Shown here: positions 30,650 to 43,680 of the stretch, in pieces
How the letters are laid out: each line of letters begins with the position of its first letter
Numbering within the stretch: position 1 is the first letter of the stretch
NCBI GenBank assembly: GCA_963971225.1
Contig: OZ020267.1
Coordinates: 86,231,648-86,295,647 of the forward strand
DNA length: 64,000 nucleotides
Source: Melieria omissa
Lineage: Eukaryota; Arthropoda; Insecta; Diptera; Ulidiidae
Direction of reading: 5' to 3'
Notes under the pieces: generated by a model
Told to the model about the DNA's origin: nothing
Seen by the model: only the letters and a program-made list of their open reading frames with translations
The model's database searches: none
Program-made: the position numbers and the translations under genes

Positions 30650-30903
30650 GGATGGGGAATGGAAGGGAGGGGACCTACAGTTTAGCGCCGAATCCGAACG
30701 GCGATTGGCAGTTTTTTCTTTCACACTTGGAGGTTTTGCCTTTGCCTGCCAAGGTGGCACTTGTGCGATTCTTGTAATTCTCATCTCCTTCATGTGGATA
30801 GCGATAGAAGTAAATGACTGTTTTTCCAGCCCAAGCCAGGAATCGAACCTGGGGCGGTCGGTATGAGAAGCCAACGCGCTACCCGCTGTGCTATCGAGGC
30901 CGG
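30650..30903 (-). mobile_element. tRNA-headed SINE, second type (unit 1)
   Basis: The - strand head has a perfect A box TAGCACAGCGGG and a perfect B box GGTTCGATTCC, then a body with GCCGTTCGGATTCGGCGC and AAACTGTAGGTCCC shared with the SINE at 5416-5757. The acceptor stem does not pair, so it is not a tRNA gene. The right end is at about 30903. The left end and target duplication are uncertain. Confidence 0.78.
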
Positions 30904-31283
30904 AACTCATCTGTAAACAATACAATTTTTTGTTCACGGGTTTAGCTGATCACTTCAAAAAGTATGGAAAAAGGCTACCATTGCTGCCTGATGGGTACAA
31001 AATACCCAATGAATATCTCAGCAACGTGCGGAGATAGAAAGCTGAAATTTCTGATCATTTTGGGTCAATTCCAGGTCGTGTGTGAAATTTTATCAAAATC
31101 GTATGGGCGGAAATGGTACCCGGCTTTACCGAGTTTAGTAAATAAAGAACCAACAAACAAACATAACATAACATGAACAAATATTTATTAATACAAACAA
31201 TAAATTAATTTTTTAAAAACATAATATTCTTTCTCGCTAATATTCAAAATTAAATAATTTATTATTAGTTTTACCTTATTATT
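30904..31283. other. AT-rich end of unit 1 and junction
   Basis: No gene. The last 35 bp contain TTATTAGTTTTACCTTA followed by TTATT and then the next unit's AGTTTACCTTACC. A short near-duplicate therefore lies exactly at the unit joint. Confidence 0.7.
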
Positions 31284-31803
31284 AGTTTACCTTACCTACG
31301 ACATCATGCTCTAAGAAACCGTCAACTAGTGAACGACCTTAGCGTTGATCTAAAAACCGGGCTGACCGTGACATCATCGATTCTAGTAGCGTCGGCCATC
31401 ATCAGCGTTTCGCTGCTTCTATAGTCTTCATTGTAAAGCGAAAACGGAAAGCGGCAATGTCAAGGGCGGTAAAAAACATCATCCAAGCAACAAGCGAGAG
31501 GTCCGAGGACGTCCCTCACTTAGGAGGGGAGGAGTTAGCGTAAACAAAGTGCTGAGTTGCAGTTCATATCCACTGCTGTGGGTTAGCGGATACACTGCAG
31601 ACGCTACGTTAGCAATTTTGCAGTTAACGGGTTTAAGCGCTACCCAGCGTGGGAATCTGCTGACTCAGGCCACGCGCGAGCCAACTGCAACTCTCGGCTC
31701 TTTAGCTTTTAGTTTAGTTTTAAGTCGGAACTCACTCAAGAAAGGCGCAGCCAAATTGCTCGCCGCAAAAAAGTAAAAATCAACCAAATACCAGCACATC
31801 TTA
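31284..31803 (+). pseudogene. env: Element B env tail, polypurine tract and LTR piece (unit 2)
   Basis: Only the last ~46 codons of env with the membrane anchor are present, because the unit boundary cuts the gene. Then the LTR starts at 31533. Confidence 0.75.
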
Positions 31804-31808
31804 TTAAT

Positions 31809-32842
31809 TTACATACAGTTATTATCTTGCAAAATTTTGAGTTTGGAAATACTTAATATGCTATTTATATTAACGTTGGCGGAGTGCTCAGCAGCTATTA
31901 TCCTCTCAGTTTCCTTATTTGCGAGGATAATTGGGTTAATTATATTTGCTTTCCCTAGAGTTACTGTATAAATAATATTTTCGATGTCTGTCAGCATTGC
32001 TCTATTCCTGGCGGCGAGCAGTTCGAACATGTTAGCCGCGCTCACGTCCCTTTCCTTTGTCTCGTCAAGCAAGTTGTTTAGTCTTTTTCCTGTGCCTTGC
32101 TGATTCTGGTTTTAATTTCCTCTTTAAGGGCATTTGGAATAGACTGAATTATGTCTATGGGCTTTTGTCCCGTGACGGAATGGACCGATCGGTTATATTT
32201 GGACGTGGCAAGCAAGATTAAATCTGAGGTGGCATTTAGCCCTTGGGTCATCTTAACGCATCGAGCGATTTCTGATAGAGTACTGTGAAATTGCTCGACT
32301 TGGCCGTTAGTGGTACTATGGTGCGGAGGTGTTGTGAATATATCTATTGCAAAGTGATGCCTCAATAAGGACTTCACTGTTTGAGAGTTTAGGGATTTTT
32401 CAAGTCGCAAACTACGGTTGTTGTATACTTGAAAGAGTTAAGGATTTGTTGGATGGGTTCTTTTATGTCAACTATTGACCTCGAATTTATGGGGGAGACA
32501 ATAGCAAACTTAGAAAATTTGTCCACACACGTCAGGAAGTGCTTTTTGTCCGTCGAGTAGATGTCAATATGTAAGATTTCACCGGGGTATTGAGGAATTG
32601 GGGAGCTACCTACTGTTGTTTTGGGAGGGTGGCGCTGATACTTGGCTTCACGGCAGACCGTACAGGTTGAAACCAATTCTTTCAATCTCTTCTGCATGGT
32701 GGGGGAAAAATACTCGCGCGCAGAACGGTGAGCCCTGTTGTGTCTTAGTTCCAGAATTTCCCTTTGATAGCTTTCATTAAAGACATCCATTACTTGTCTT
32801 GAAGCAGAGTCTATACTAGTCTTGAAACTTCGCTCAAACGGC
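31809..32842 (-). pseudogene. pol: Element C env fragment and integrase (unit 2)
   Basis: Same residues, frameshift and env/integrase fusion as in unit 1, env at 31809-32077 and integrase at 32078-32842. Confidence 0.86.
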
Positions 32843-32997
32843 TAATCTGTCAAAAAATTTTGAACATATGGTTATCTTTGCGCATTTAGATAATAAAAGT
32901 GGGAGAGCAGCCAAAGCAGCTGTTCGCTATTTGCCCGCTGAAATAAATTTTTCGTACAACTGATTTTCACTAAAAAGGATTAGTAAATACAATTTTC

Positions 32998-33881
32998 GGC
33001 TTAAGTGCAGAATAGCGTACCCTCGTGAAAAAAATTAATAAGTATGCTTATACAAAGAAGTTTGGCTCCTGAGTCTAACAAACTCAAAATTTTGCTGGGG
33101 AAACGCTTACCAAAGCCGTGGAACGGGGTCAGAGTTCAAAACTTTTATCAAAATAACTCATTCAATTTTCAATCGATTTATACGACATGAGTATCAAACG
33201 AAAGGTCTTTTTCATATCTTTATTGATGTACCACATTATATAATTTATAGGATGTTTTTTTAGAGGTTTGTTTTTCGAATAGAGATAAAACTGGCATTTT
33301 GTGGTCAAATCTCTAATGTCATTTATGTTCAGTTTGGTTTGCCATTTCATCATGAACAGGTTGACAGAAGAACAACGCTTGCAAATCGTGCAAATTTATT
33401 TCGGAAATAATGGTTCAGTTCGCGAAGTTTACCGCAAGCTCCGTCCATTTTATGGTCGACATAATCGTCCATCAGAGCAATTAATTCGGTTAACCATGGG
33501 TCGTTTTCGCACTACGTTTACTCTATGTGATAATACGCATCCGCAGAGATGTCGAACAGTGCGCACCGAAGAAACAATTGCCGCTGTAGAGCAAAATGTT
33601 GAAGAGGACCCGAATGAATCGATTCGCCACCGTGCACAGCAATTGGAGCTTTGTCCATCAACTTTAAAAATTGGACCTGTAGAATTGGCTTTACTCGAGC
33701 CAGCCGCGGTGGCCACATGCCCGAAATCATATTTAAACATTAATGGCATAAAATTTTCCTTCCAATAAAGCCGAATTGATGGACATTAAAACGATTTTCT
33801 TGTGTTTTATTTCAATTCGAAGTTCTATACCTCTAAAAAAAACACCCTATATATGTACGAGTAAAAAATTATAAGCAAAAA
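32998..33881. repeat. Long-TIR element arm with mariner-type MITE (unit 2)
   Basis: The MITE lies at 33248-33849, with its HTH frame starting at 33352. Identical to unit 1 as far as read. Confidence 0.85.
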
Positions 33882-35739
33882 CAGTTGACAGAGCTCCTAA
33901 AGATGTCATACATTATGTGGTTAAATGGTAATGCCGATAACAATCTTGTGTTATCGCAAAAGTCGAATGCATTTATTTTGCACGAAAGCTATTAAATACA
34001 TTTAACACTTTCGCGTCCGATCACGTATTTTTACGTTTTTTGCCAAACAATGCTAGGAGCCGTTCACGTATTTTTACGTTATTAAAAATTTGAAATCAAC
34101 TGTTTCCGGGGCACTACTAAACCGGAAAATGATTTTTTTCTCAATTTCCCGTGATTAATATTTTTTTAGGCGGTAACACTGCCTTGATAACATTATCATT
34201 TGATATTTTAGGCGGTAACACTGTTGCTGCTGAGCGCAAGTTTGATTTTTTTGTTAGTTTTGCTGCAAACAAAGCGGCAAAAGGTTTTAGTTTAACTGCA
34301 CAGAGAGCGGACGCGAAAGTGTTAAGAAACCTTTCAAATCCTACATTTTAACATAAAATGTGGAGAAATTCCTAAAAATTAGCATAATTATTTGACAGAC
34401 TATACTTAGTCTTCGCTGTATTGGAAATTCGATAGCATATTCGTTGTCGATCGAATTTTGCTCATCCCTGTGAAATAAATTTATACAAATTGAATTCAAC
34501 TGAATCTTTTTTTGTATTTTTTGCAATGTTCGATATGCATTTATTGTGTTTAAAATGAAATCAGTAAATTCTATAAAGTCTTTAACGTCGTATAGCAATT
34601 TCATTTCGTTGTTTTTCAGAATTCACAACGAAATCAATCAGCAGTTTGCCAATTAAAAATTAGCATCAGCTGACGTAAGAAGCTGACGGGTGAAACGCGT
34701 GTTATGGAGTAAACAACAATGTAACGCGAGAAACGCCATAACACGACAAACCCTGATGGCTAAACTCCATAAAGCGCGTATCGTGGTTTTTCGCGTTTCT
34801 CGTGTTTCCAGAAAAAGTTGAATCAGTGTATTTGCATGAAGCAAACTTCATGACTTGACGTCGATACGCCCGAAATGCGGCAAAAGTTGAATTATTTTCA
34901 ACTTTCTCTCGCGTTTCTCGCTTAACGATATCAAACAGCTGACAGAGCTCCTAAAGATGTCATACATTATGTAGTTAAATGGTCATGCCGATAACAAAAT
35001 TGTGTTATCGCAAAAGTCGAATGCATTTATTTTACACGAAAGCTATTAAATACATTTAAGAAACATTTGAAATTCAATATTTTAACATAAAATGTGGAGA
35101 AATTCCTAAAAATTAGCACAATTCTTTGACAGACGAAACTTAGTCTTCGCTGTATTGGAAATTCGATAGCTTATTCGTTGTCGATCGAATTTTGCTCATC
35201 CCTGTGAAATAAATTGCTACAAATTGAATTTGCAATGTTCGATTTTTTGCAATGTTCGATATGCATTTATTGTGTTTAAAATGAAATCAGTAAATTCTAT
35301 AAAGTTTTTAACGTCGTATAGAAATTTCATTTCGTTGTTTTTCACAATTCACAACGAAATCAATCAGCAGTTTACCAATTAGCATCAGCTGACGTAAGAA
35401 GAACAAGCTGACGCGTGAAACGCGCTTTATAGAGTTTTACCATTTGCAACGCGAATAACGCGAGAAACGTCATAACACGACAAACCCCGAACGCCTGAAA
35501 CGCGCTTTATGGAGTTTGGCCATGAACGCCTGAAACGCGCTTTATGGTGTTTGACCACAAAGGTTTCCATGATGATCGCGACCGTCATTGCTAGGTTGGA
35601 CCAAAAGTTTCCATTATCACGGCCATCATTGCCAGGTTGGACTAAAAGTTTCCATTATCGCGGTCATCATTGCCAGGTTGAATTATTGCACGGTGCGTAG
35701 CGACAGTGTTGCTTTGCACAGCGACAGACTGTCTTATCG
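33882..35739. repeat. Repeat X copies, TTAA MITE and minisatellite (unit 2)
   Basis: X copy 1 at 33882-34682 with the piggyBac-like MITE at 34006-34321, X copy 2 at 34936-35401, and the 41-bp minisatellite at 35564-35684. Confidence 0.8.
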
Positions 35740-36955
35740 TTACAATACTATCGCCATGAGCTCACGCTCATTGGTAGCGAAGTTTTCCTCAGTTGCAGAC
35801 AAGGTACGGGAGATGATGGTTATGGGTCGACCGCCCTGGGACAAGACTGCACCCAATGCGTGCGAGGACGCATCAGTGGTCAGTTCGAAGGGCTTAGAGT
35901 AGTCGGGATAAAGTAAGAGGACGTCCTCGGAGGCGAGAATTTCCTTGATTTTGTTGAAAGCTCTCAGTGCCTCTTCGTCGAGCTGGATACGAACGTTTTT
36001 GGACCGATTGGCTCCAATGTTCCCGTTCTCGCCACGCAGGTACTTCGTCAGCGGTTTGGCGATAGTTGCGTAGTCTTGCACAAATCGTCGGTAATACCCC
36101 GATAGTCAGAAAACGATCGTAGGCTGCGTAGAGTCTGTGGGGTCTCGTAATTCAGGATGTCCCGCACTTTGTCCGGGCAAGTTCTTATTCCATCCTCGGA
36201 GACAAGAAATCCGAGGAATTCCACCTCTCTTCTCATAAATTTCGTCTTCTCCAATGACACCCTCATATTTGCCGCGAAACGCTTTTCGAGAATGCGGCCT
36301 ACATCGTTGATGTGTTGGTCCTCGTTTTCAGAGAAGATGATCACATCGTCGATGTAAACGTGGCAACACTTGCCAATTTCATCTCTTAGAACGTCGTCGA
36401 TAGCTCGCTGAAAAATGCTTGGAGCATTTTTAAGTCCGAATGGCAGTCGGCAGAATTCATACTTGCCATTATTGACAGATAATGCTGTTTTCTCCCTGTC
36501 GCGTTCGTCTAACTTGATTTGGTGGAACCCCGATTTGAGATCCAGGGTCGTGAAGAAGGTGGACTTGCCCAAGTTAGCGAGGATGACGGAAGTGTCCGGA
36601 ATGTGATACCTATCTGCTACTGTTTTCTCGTTAGCATCCTGAATTCGATGACCAACCTCAACTTCCGTTCCCCTGTCTCTGTTGTGCCCTTTTTACCAAC
36701 GACCCATATTGGATTGTTGTACGGGGAACGTGATGGCCTAATTATGCCGTCTCGTAGAAGGCTGGCCACCTCATTGTTGACAAACTCGGTGGCAGCTATG
36801 GGATGTTGTGTTGTATGGCAACGGTTCTGTTGGGTCAGCGAAAACTCCGCATTGTTCCTTGAGTAGCCGAGAGATTTTTTCGTTATAGTTTGGGATTGCC
36901 ATTACGCTATTAACGTTCTGGAAATAGAAGTACATCAGTACATCACCTATTGTCG
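35740..36955 (-). pseudogene. pol: Element C RT and RNase H start (unit 2)
   Basis: Same motifs and breaks as the unit 1 copy. No unit-specific change seen. Confidence 0.87.
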
Positions 36956-37818
36956 TCGACGAAGAATCCCATCTACTCGTTTGCGGATGACAGCACCATT
37001 TGTCATTCATACTCCTTCACAAAGCGCCCCAGCTCTGTGGAGATTGAGAGAGAACGGCGCCGTATGAATGATACACTTAATAGCGACCTACAAACAATCT
37101 CCAAGTGGGGTCAAGTGAACAGGGTCGATTTTAATCCTCGCAAGACCCAATGTTGCCTGTTATCCCACAAACGAGTCTCCCCACATCCCTGGTTATGGAT
37201 GGTGTGAGTATTGCGGAATCGGCAGCTCTTGATGTTCTGGGCATGTCCATTAAGAACGATCTTCGTTGGAACGATCATATTTTTGGCGTGTCGAAAAAAG
37301 CAGCCAAGGCTTTTTAAAGCGGTGCAAAAAATACTTCACCCCGTCCGATCTCCGCATCATTTATACCACCTATATCCGACCTAAAATGGAGTCTAACTCG
37401 CACCTATGGGCAGGGGCTTCAAAAACTCATTTGGAGCTCCTGTGGTGTGGTTTTATTTTACCGTTACTTTTTCGGCAATTCCTCAGTGGAGATGAGCAGC
37501 TTGCTGCCATCACTCCGGGTATTCCCACGGGCAACCCGTTTGAACACTGGCGCCCATGCATTCCACGTTGAAACGATGTTCCAGCGCACTACGCACTACA
37601 GAGAAAGTTCGTTCCTGGCCCGAACAGCGCGATTGTGGAATGGTCTCCCTGCAGATGTTTTCCCCAGCACTTATGATCTTGATGGATTCAAGGCAAGAGT
37701 TATTCTTCACCCAACATCCTTTCTCCCAACCTATATATCCTTCCTGAACCAGCGCAATCCCCGCATTTATAGGGGTTTCCCCTGCGCGTTGGCTCGTATT
37801 TAAAAAAAAAAAAAAAAA
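36956..37818 (+). mobile_element. 5'-truncated CR1/jockey-like LINE (unit 2)
   Basis: Same insertion as in unit 1, with a 17-bp poly(A) at 37802-37818. It was therefore present before the array expanded. Confidence 0.83.
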
Positions 37819-39323
37819 GTATCTCCTCTCCGCCTTCATAATAGAGGGTTCCCTTTTTCAAGTCCAGTTTAGCATTTATTTCTCTAAGGAAATCAAAACC
37901 TAGATGCCGTCGAATGTTTGTAGCGAGGGTAAAATGAAAAAGTCAGTAGTTTTGCCAAAAATGTTTATGGTGAACTTTTGGCGAATTGTGTCGGTGCCGT
38001 GAAGTGTCTTAACAGCTAAAGGGCTTTTGACCGCTTTGATACCCTTAAGGCCACTAATATTCTTTACATAATTTTTTGCAGCACCTGTATCAATCAGAAA
38101 TTTTAGTTTTCCTCCTGCGAATGTCCTGCTGACAGAGGGTAGGAGGGATCTTGTTCCTAAGAAATGTATATCGTCCGTCTCTTGATTGGTGTAGTAATCG
38201 TCGGGTTGTTCGCCTTCGTCGTAGGCGTCATAAGTCTGGAGCCCTTCATATTGGTGGTCGTCGTCTTGTTCTTGAGCCCGTACGTGGTTTATACGTTGCA
38301 TTTTCGGAATTGGCTGTCTATCACTTTCATTGCGCTTCTTTTGAGCCCTCTCTTGATTATGCCATTCTGGCACCGGACGTCCATTGAAAGGGTTTCTTTG
38401 TACGAAAGGGCCCGGAGTGGGCTTATGGTAGTTTCCATAATTTTGAGGTACCGGTGGCCGTGGTGCTGGCCTATTCTGCCTGAAGTATGACAGTGATGGA
38501 TCGACCTCCGTTGGTGTTGCAGTCTGTCGTCCGATAATGCGGGAGATTACTGAATTGGTTTGGTTTAGGCTTTGAAAGTGGTTCGTTTCGGTTTAAGAAT
38601 GACTGGGAAAATGAAGAGCGGGCCTGGTTGGCTTCTAGCTCCAGCAAGGGCTAAAGCCGTGGGCATATCAGCGGGTCTTGATGAAAATAGAATGTCACAC
38701 AAAGGCCTGTTAAGCCCCGAAATGAAGACTCGGAGCGCATCTTCCCTATACTTCCTGTTCAGGGATTTTATGAGGTTCCTTTGCTCTCCATAACTTATGA
38801 TAGTTTTATTAACTATCAGTGTCAGCTTCTTCTCCACCTCATCATAAAATTCCGTTATAGAGAGCCTACACTGACGTAATGTGGACATTTCATGTTCTAT
38901 CAAGTACACGGGCCTCTTGTCCGCGTACGTGGAGTCCAGCCTGGCTATAAATGCCCCAAAGTTCAGGACGGTGTTGTAGGACGCTAGTACTGTGTCGGCA
39001 GACCCTAAAATCTTGTTCCGTATGATAGCCACTGCCTGATAATGACGGGAGCTGCCCTCGTATCTTTCAAAAATTTTGTAGGCAGCATGTGCTGCCTGTC
39101 TCCAAGAGACATAATGCAGCTGTTCCTCGCGGAATTCAGGCAGAGACTTCACCAAGTCCAACGATTCGTCGCAGTCTACGCCGTCCCTGATCGTCACTGG
39201 TTCATATTCGACGATTGCCGGAGGGGTCTCTAGGGTCGCCAGTCTATTAGTCAGGTCGTCTACGGTAGCCCGGAACTCTGCCCTAGTTTGCTCTGTTGCG
39301 GCTTTTATAGCCGCGTTTAGCAA
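37819..39323 (-). pseudogene. gag: Element C gag and protease (unit 2)
   Basis: Capsid frame 38565-39323, gag tail and protease 37819-38564. Breaks as in unit 1. Confidence 0.83.
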
Positions 39324-41494
39324 CTGCTGAACTACTGGTACCTCTATTGGAAAGCAAATTTTTAAAAATTATATTGAAAAACTATATTGAAAAATCGTTG
39401 CTGTTGTATTTATTTCATTATTTTTTGTTCCTTGTTCACTCCTCTCGGGAGCATAGGGCCTCCACAAGACAGCCTTGTGTTGGTTACATTAATCAGTTGT
39501 GTTGTTCTGCCAGCGTAGGTGATTGGCCTGCCGCAGGTAGTCCTAAGTGATGGAATCATCTAACGCCGCTCAGGAACGTCGTCTCCGCTCGTAGCGCCAT
39601 CTCTTGTGAGGAGGTTACAGCAGAATGGTTGGGGACCTCGCTAGGATCAGGTTGGTGCGCGCTGTTTTCGCAATTGTCCGCTTCCCCTTGCAGATGTCGC
39701 TCGTGCGCATGTTTTGCGTAACTGTTTATTTGTTTACTTTTTATCAGCCGCACAGTGCATAATTGCGCGTTCTATTGCGTGGAAGTGGAATAATTGGGTT
39801 GGGAATTAATGAACTTGGATATGTTGCAGGGTTTTTAGGAAAAGTTAGAGAACAGGAAAAATCGGAAAAATTGGTTGGAAAAGTGCGGGGACCGTGCACA
39901 CGGCGGGAGTTGAACCCACGACCTCTGGGATGACAGTCTAGTGGACTCACGCTAGGCTATCGAGGCTGCTGTATTTATTTATTTCTTCATATTTTTTGTG
40001 TGGCTGCAATTTTAAGTTTACCATTACTTCTCACGCACATTTTCATATTTATAGCTTTGTTTAATTATATTATTTATTTTTTATATTTATAGTTTAATTT
40101 TTATATATGTACCATTTTGTTTATTAATTGTTTGTTTCTTGTAGGTTTTAATTTTTTAGTTTTGTTTGTTTTTTTCTTTGGTTTTGTTAAATCTTTTTTT
40201 GTTTTGTTTCTCAGTTTACTCACTTTTTCTTAGATTTTTTTGTTTTGTTTATTTGTTTACTTTTCTCTTAACTCCTCTTTAAGCTTACAACTTAAGGCAT
40301 AATTACAAACTAAATTAAAGTTAATTATTATTTTTTGTCATATAAATATATATATATTATTTTCTTGTTTGTTTGTATGCTGCAAATATTTGGTTTCATT
40401 ACTTTATACGCTTTTTTATACTCATATCAGATTTTCAGATTTTTTGTTTTAAATGTATTTATTTGCATGTGTTGTTGTTGTTGTTGTTTATTGGTTGGTT
40501 AGTTGTGTTAATGAAATTTGTTTTAAATTAAAACATAAAAATCTACTTTTTAGAGAATTTGTTTGCTTTTCTCTTGTACACAACAACAAATGCAGCCATC
40601 ACTCTTACTTTTGCTTCTTGCTGTACGTCTTTCTTGATTTTTTTGTTTGCTGTTTGCTATATTTCTAACTTTTCATCTTCTTTCTATACTTTTTGCTCTA
40701 CTTCTTTCCATACTTCTTGCTTTTCTTTTTCCTATTTTTCATTCTTTTTATATTTCTTTTCGTCTTCGTTCTACAGTTATTTTTTTTATAACATTTTTGC
40801 TTCGTTCTTTTGCTGGTGAAGTTGCTTGTGGTGTTGTGTTTTCTTGTTTAAATGTTTGTCAGTATGTTTACATATTTGTTTGCCTATTTCTTTACATGTT
40901 TTCATATTTCTTTGCTTGTTTCTATTTGGTTTTTGTGTTGGAAACTTTTGGTTTGTTTGAATGTTTTTTGTTTTTCAGTTTTTGAAAATTGTTTTTGTTT
41001 GTTTGATTTTTGTGTTGGAAACATTTGGTTCGTTGGAATGTTTTTTGTTCTTCAGTTTTTGAAAATTTGTTTTTGTTTGTTTGATTTTTGTGTTGGAAAC
41101 TTGTGTTTTGTTTGAATGTTTTTTTGCACTCACACGCGGGTTCGGGCACTCGGGCCACTTTTAACTGTCCTTTACCAGGACTTTTTTCGTGTGGCCCCAC
41201 GTTGGGCGCCAGTTAAAATTTAATAAAACACAGAAGGTACTTTCCACAATGTGGAATTGATAAAAATTATCTTCTTTTATTCTGCCGAAGGGCAACCGGT
41301 AGGTTTTTCAGTCAAATTGCGACTAACTAAATTTAATCCAACTGCCCCAGTCTTGCTGCTGTCACCATCGCCGTCACTGCCGCCGTATTCGCTGAAGTCA
41401 GTGCCCGCACGTGCATCCGCTCGACGTTCCATAGCGCTGATGTAGCGTTATTTGCCATGGTTGGTTATTGATCACCGCTGTCATGGTGGTATTG
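39324..41494 (-). other. Element C leader, PBS and partial LTR (unit 2)
   Basis: SINE head at 39744-39972, 77-bp repeats at 40930-41124, tRNA-Lys PBS at 41194-41211, partial LTR at 41212-41494. Confidence 0.78.
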
Positions 41495-41744
41495 CCCGGG
41501 ATGTGCGCTGCCTGGATTTGGTTGAGCGATCATACTGATATGTTTGCCATCAATGGCACCCAAACAATTGGGAAAATTCCAAATATTTTTGAATTTTTCC
41601 TCAGGTATAATTTTATAAGGTATTTTTAGGTATAATTTTTGACTTATTGCATTGTGGTATTCTGAACAAGTAGTGCAATGAACGAAATGAATTGTCGGTC
41701 ACCAAAAAATGTAACGCCAAAGCCAAGCGCGCCTCGGGCAGAAT
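41495..41744 (-). pseudogene. PIF/Harbinger transposase fragment (unit 2)
   Basis: Same GAIDGKH-bearing fragment as in unit 1. Confidence 0.8.
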
Positions 41745-42351
41745 TGTGAGACAAGTGACAGTAGGTGCTCAAACCGACGTTTTTTCCATTCTATGGAAAC
41801 TAAAGAATAGCCGCTGTTCCATTTGATCACCCACTCCAGACTCCTTGTTCATTTCTTTTTTTTAGCCACGGCAAAACCCATGTTGAACGTGGGCGCCTTT
41901 TCCCCTCATTTGCGTCAAGAAGAAGAAAAATAGCCCAGCAATGATGCAAGTATTTTCTGTGTCCTGCAATTGCAATGTCGTCTTGTCGTATTCTGCGTGA
42001 AAATTGTATTTTAAAAGGTTTTCCTTCACTAGTTCAATTCAATTACCCATACCTGTGGTATTTTTAACCAACGAGAAATGCGTCGCACTTGCACAAATTT
42101 TTTTTAATTCGGGACGGACACGAAATTTACCCATGAAAATTGACTTTTTTAAAAAATCACAGAAAAGTTCGTGGTACAGATATCTCAAAATCATTGGTAG
42201 GGATGGTTGGGGTAAAGATGGAACTACCTTAGTCTAGTGCAGGTCACCCTAAGGTAACCCACCAGGTCACCCGCTATCTAGCTAGAGTTCCAGACTCCAA
42301 AAATTTTAAATTTTCCGGAGGTGAAAATGTGACGAAACGTAGTGGCCTTAG

Positions 42352-42775
42352 AACTTCACAAAAATTTGCCTCCTAACTCACCTGTTGGTTGGTTAAGTGG
42401 CTGCCTCTGTATGAGACACACCTAGGCCTATGGGCCCGTTGTGATACCACAAATTCCACCCATTTGAAATATGTATGCAACACTGTTTTTTCCAACATGT
42501 GATACAACACACATTTCAAGCGGATGGGGAATGGAAGGGAGGGGACCTACAGTTTAGCGCCGAATCCGAACGGCGATTGGCAGTTTTTTCTTTCACACTT
42601 GGAGGTTTTGCCTTTGCCTGCCAAGGTGGCACTTGTGCGATTCTTGTAATTCTCATCTCCTTCATGTGGATAGCGATAGAAGTAAATGACTGTTTTTCCA
42701 GCCCAAGCCAGGAATCGAACCTGGGGCGGTCGGTATGAGAAGCCAACGCGCTACCCGCTGTGCTATCGAGGCCGG
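42352..42775 (-). mobile_element. LINE 3' tail and SINE (unit 2)
   Basis: LINE 3' UTR relic at 42352-42472 and tRNA-headed SINE at 42522-42775, as in unit 1. Confidence 0.75.
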
Positions 42776-43155
42776 AACTCATCTGTAAACAATACAATTT
42801 TTTGTTCACGGGTTTAGCTGATCACTTCAAAAAGTATGGAAAAAGGCTACCATTGCTGCCTGATGGGTACAAAATACCCAATGAATATCTCAGCAACGTG
42901 CGGAGATAGAAAGCTGAAATTTCTGATCATTTTGGGTCAATTCCAGGTCGTGTGTGAAATTTTATCAAAATCGTATGGGCGGAAATGGTACCCGGCTTTA
43001 CCGAGTTTAGTAAATAAAGAACCAACAAACAAACATAACATAACATGAACAAATATTTATTAATACAAACAATAAATTAATTTTTTAAAAACATAATATT
43101 CTTTCTCGCTAATATTCAAAATTAAATAATTTATTATTAGTTTTACCTTATTATT

Positions 43156-43675
43156 AGTTTACCTTACCTACGACATCATGCTCTAAGAAACCGTCAACTA
43201 GTGAACGACCTTAGCGTTGATCTAAAAACCGGGCTGACCGTGACATCATCGATTCTAGTAGCGTCGGCCATCATCAGCGTTTCGCTGCTTCTATAGTCTT
43301 CATTGTAAAGCGAAAACGGAAAGCGGCAATGTCAAGGGCGGTAAAAAACATCATCCAAGCAACAAGCGAGAGGTCCGAGGACGTCCCTCACTTAGGAGGG
43401 GAGGAGTTAGCGTAAACAAAGTGCTGAGTTGCAGTTCATATCCACTGCTGTGGGTTAGCGGATACACTGCAGACGCTACGTTAGCAATTTTGCAGTTAAC
43501 GGGTTTAAGCGCTACCCAGCGTGGGAATCTGCTGACTCAGGCCACGCGCGAGCCAACTGCAACTCTCGGCTCTTTAGCTTTTAGTTTAGTTTTAAGTCGG
43601 AACTCACTCAAGAAAGGCGCAGCCAAATTGCTCGCCGCAAAAAAGTAAAAATCAACCAAATACCAGCACATCTTA
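43156..43675 (+). pseudogene. env: Element B env tail and LTR piece (unit 3)
   Basis: As in unit 2, LTR start at 43405. Confidence 0.75.
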
Positions 43676-43680
43676 TTAAT

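Larger units (their letters stand above)
19412..31283. repeat. Tandem array unit 1 (11,872 bp)
   Basis: The first base of the repeat is fixed at 19412: upstream of it, element B env continues uniquely, whereas in the later units AT-rich DNA ending TTATT precedes the same AGTTTACCTTACC. Spacing of all shared landmarks to unit 2 is exactly 11,872. Unit 1 differs from the other units by at least two single bases near 19754 and 19820. It contains the 602-bp mariner-type MITE and lacks the long-TIR element. Confidence 0.95.
31284..43155. repeat. Tandem array unit 2 (11,872 bp)
   Basis: Same content and length as unit 1. It shares the mariner-type MITE and the absence of the long-TIR element with unit 1. 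At the two positions where unit 1 is unique it agrees with units 3-4. Confidence 0.95.

Noticed and set aside
30830..30903. Possible tRNA gene on the - strand with perfect A and B boxes
   Set aside because: Acceptor arms do not pair, it runs straight into a SINE body, and it is repeated in every unit.
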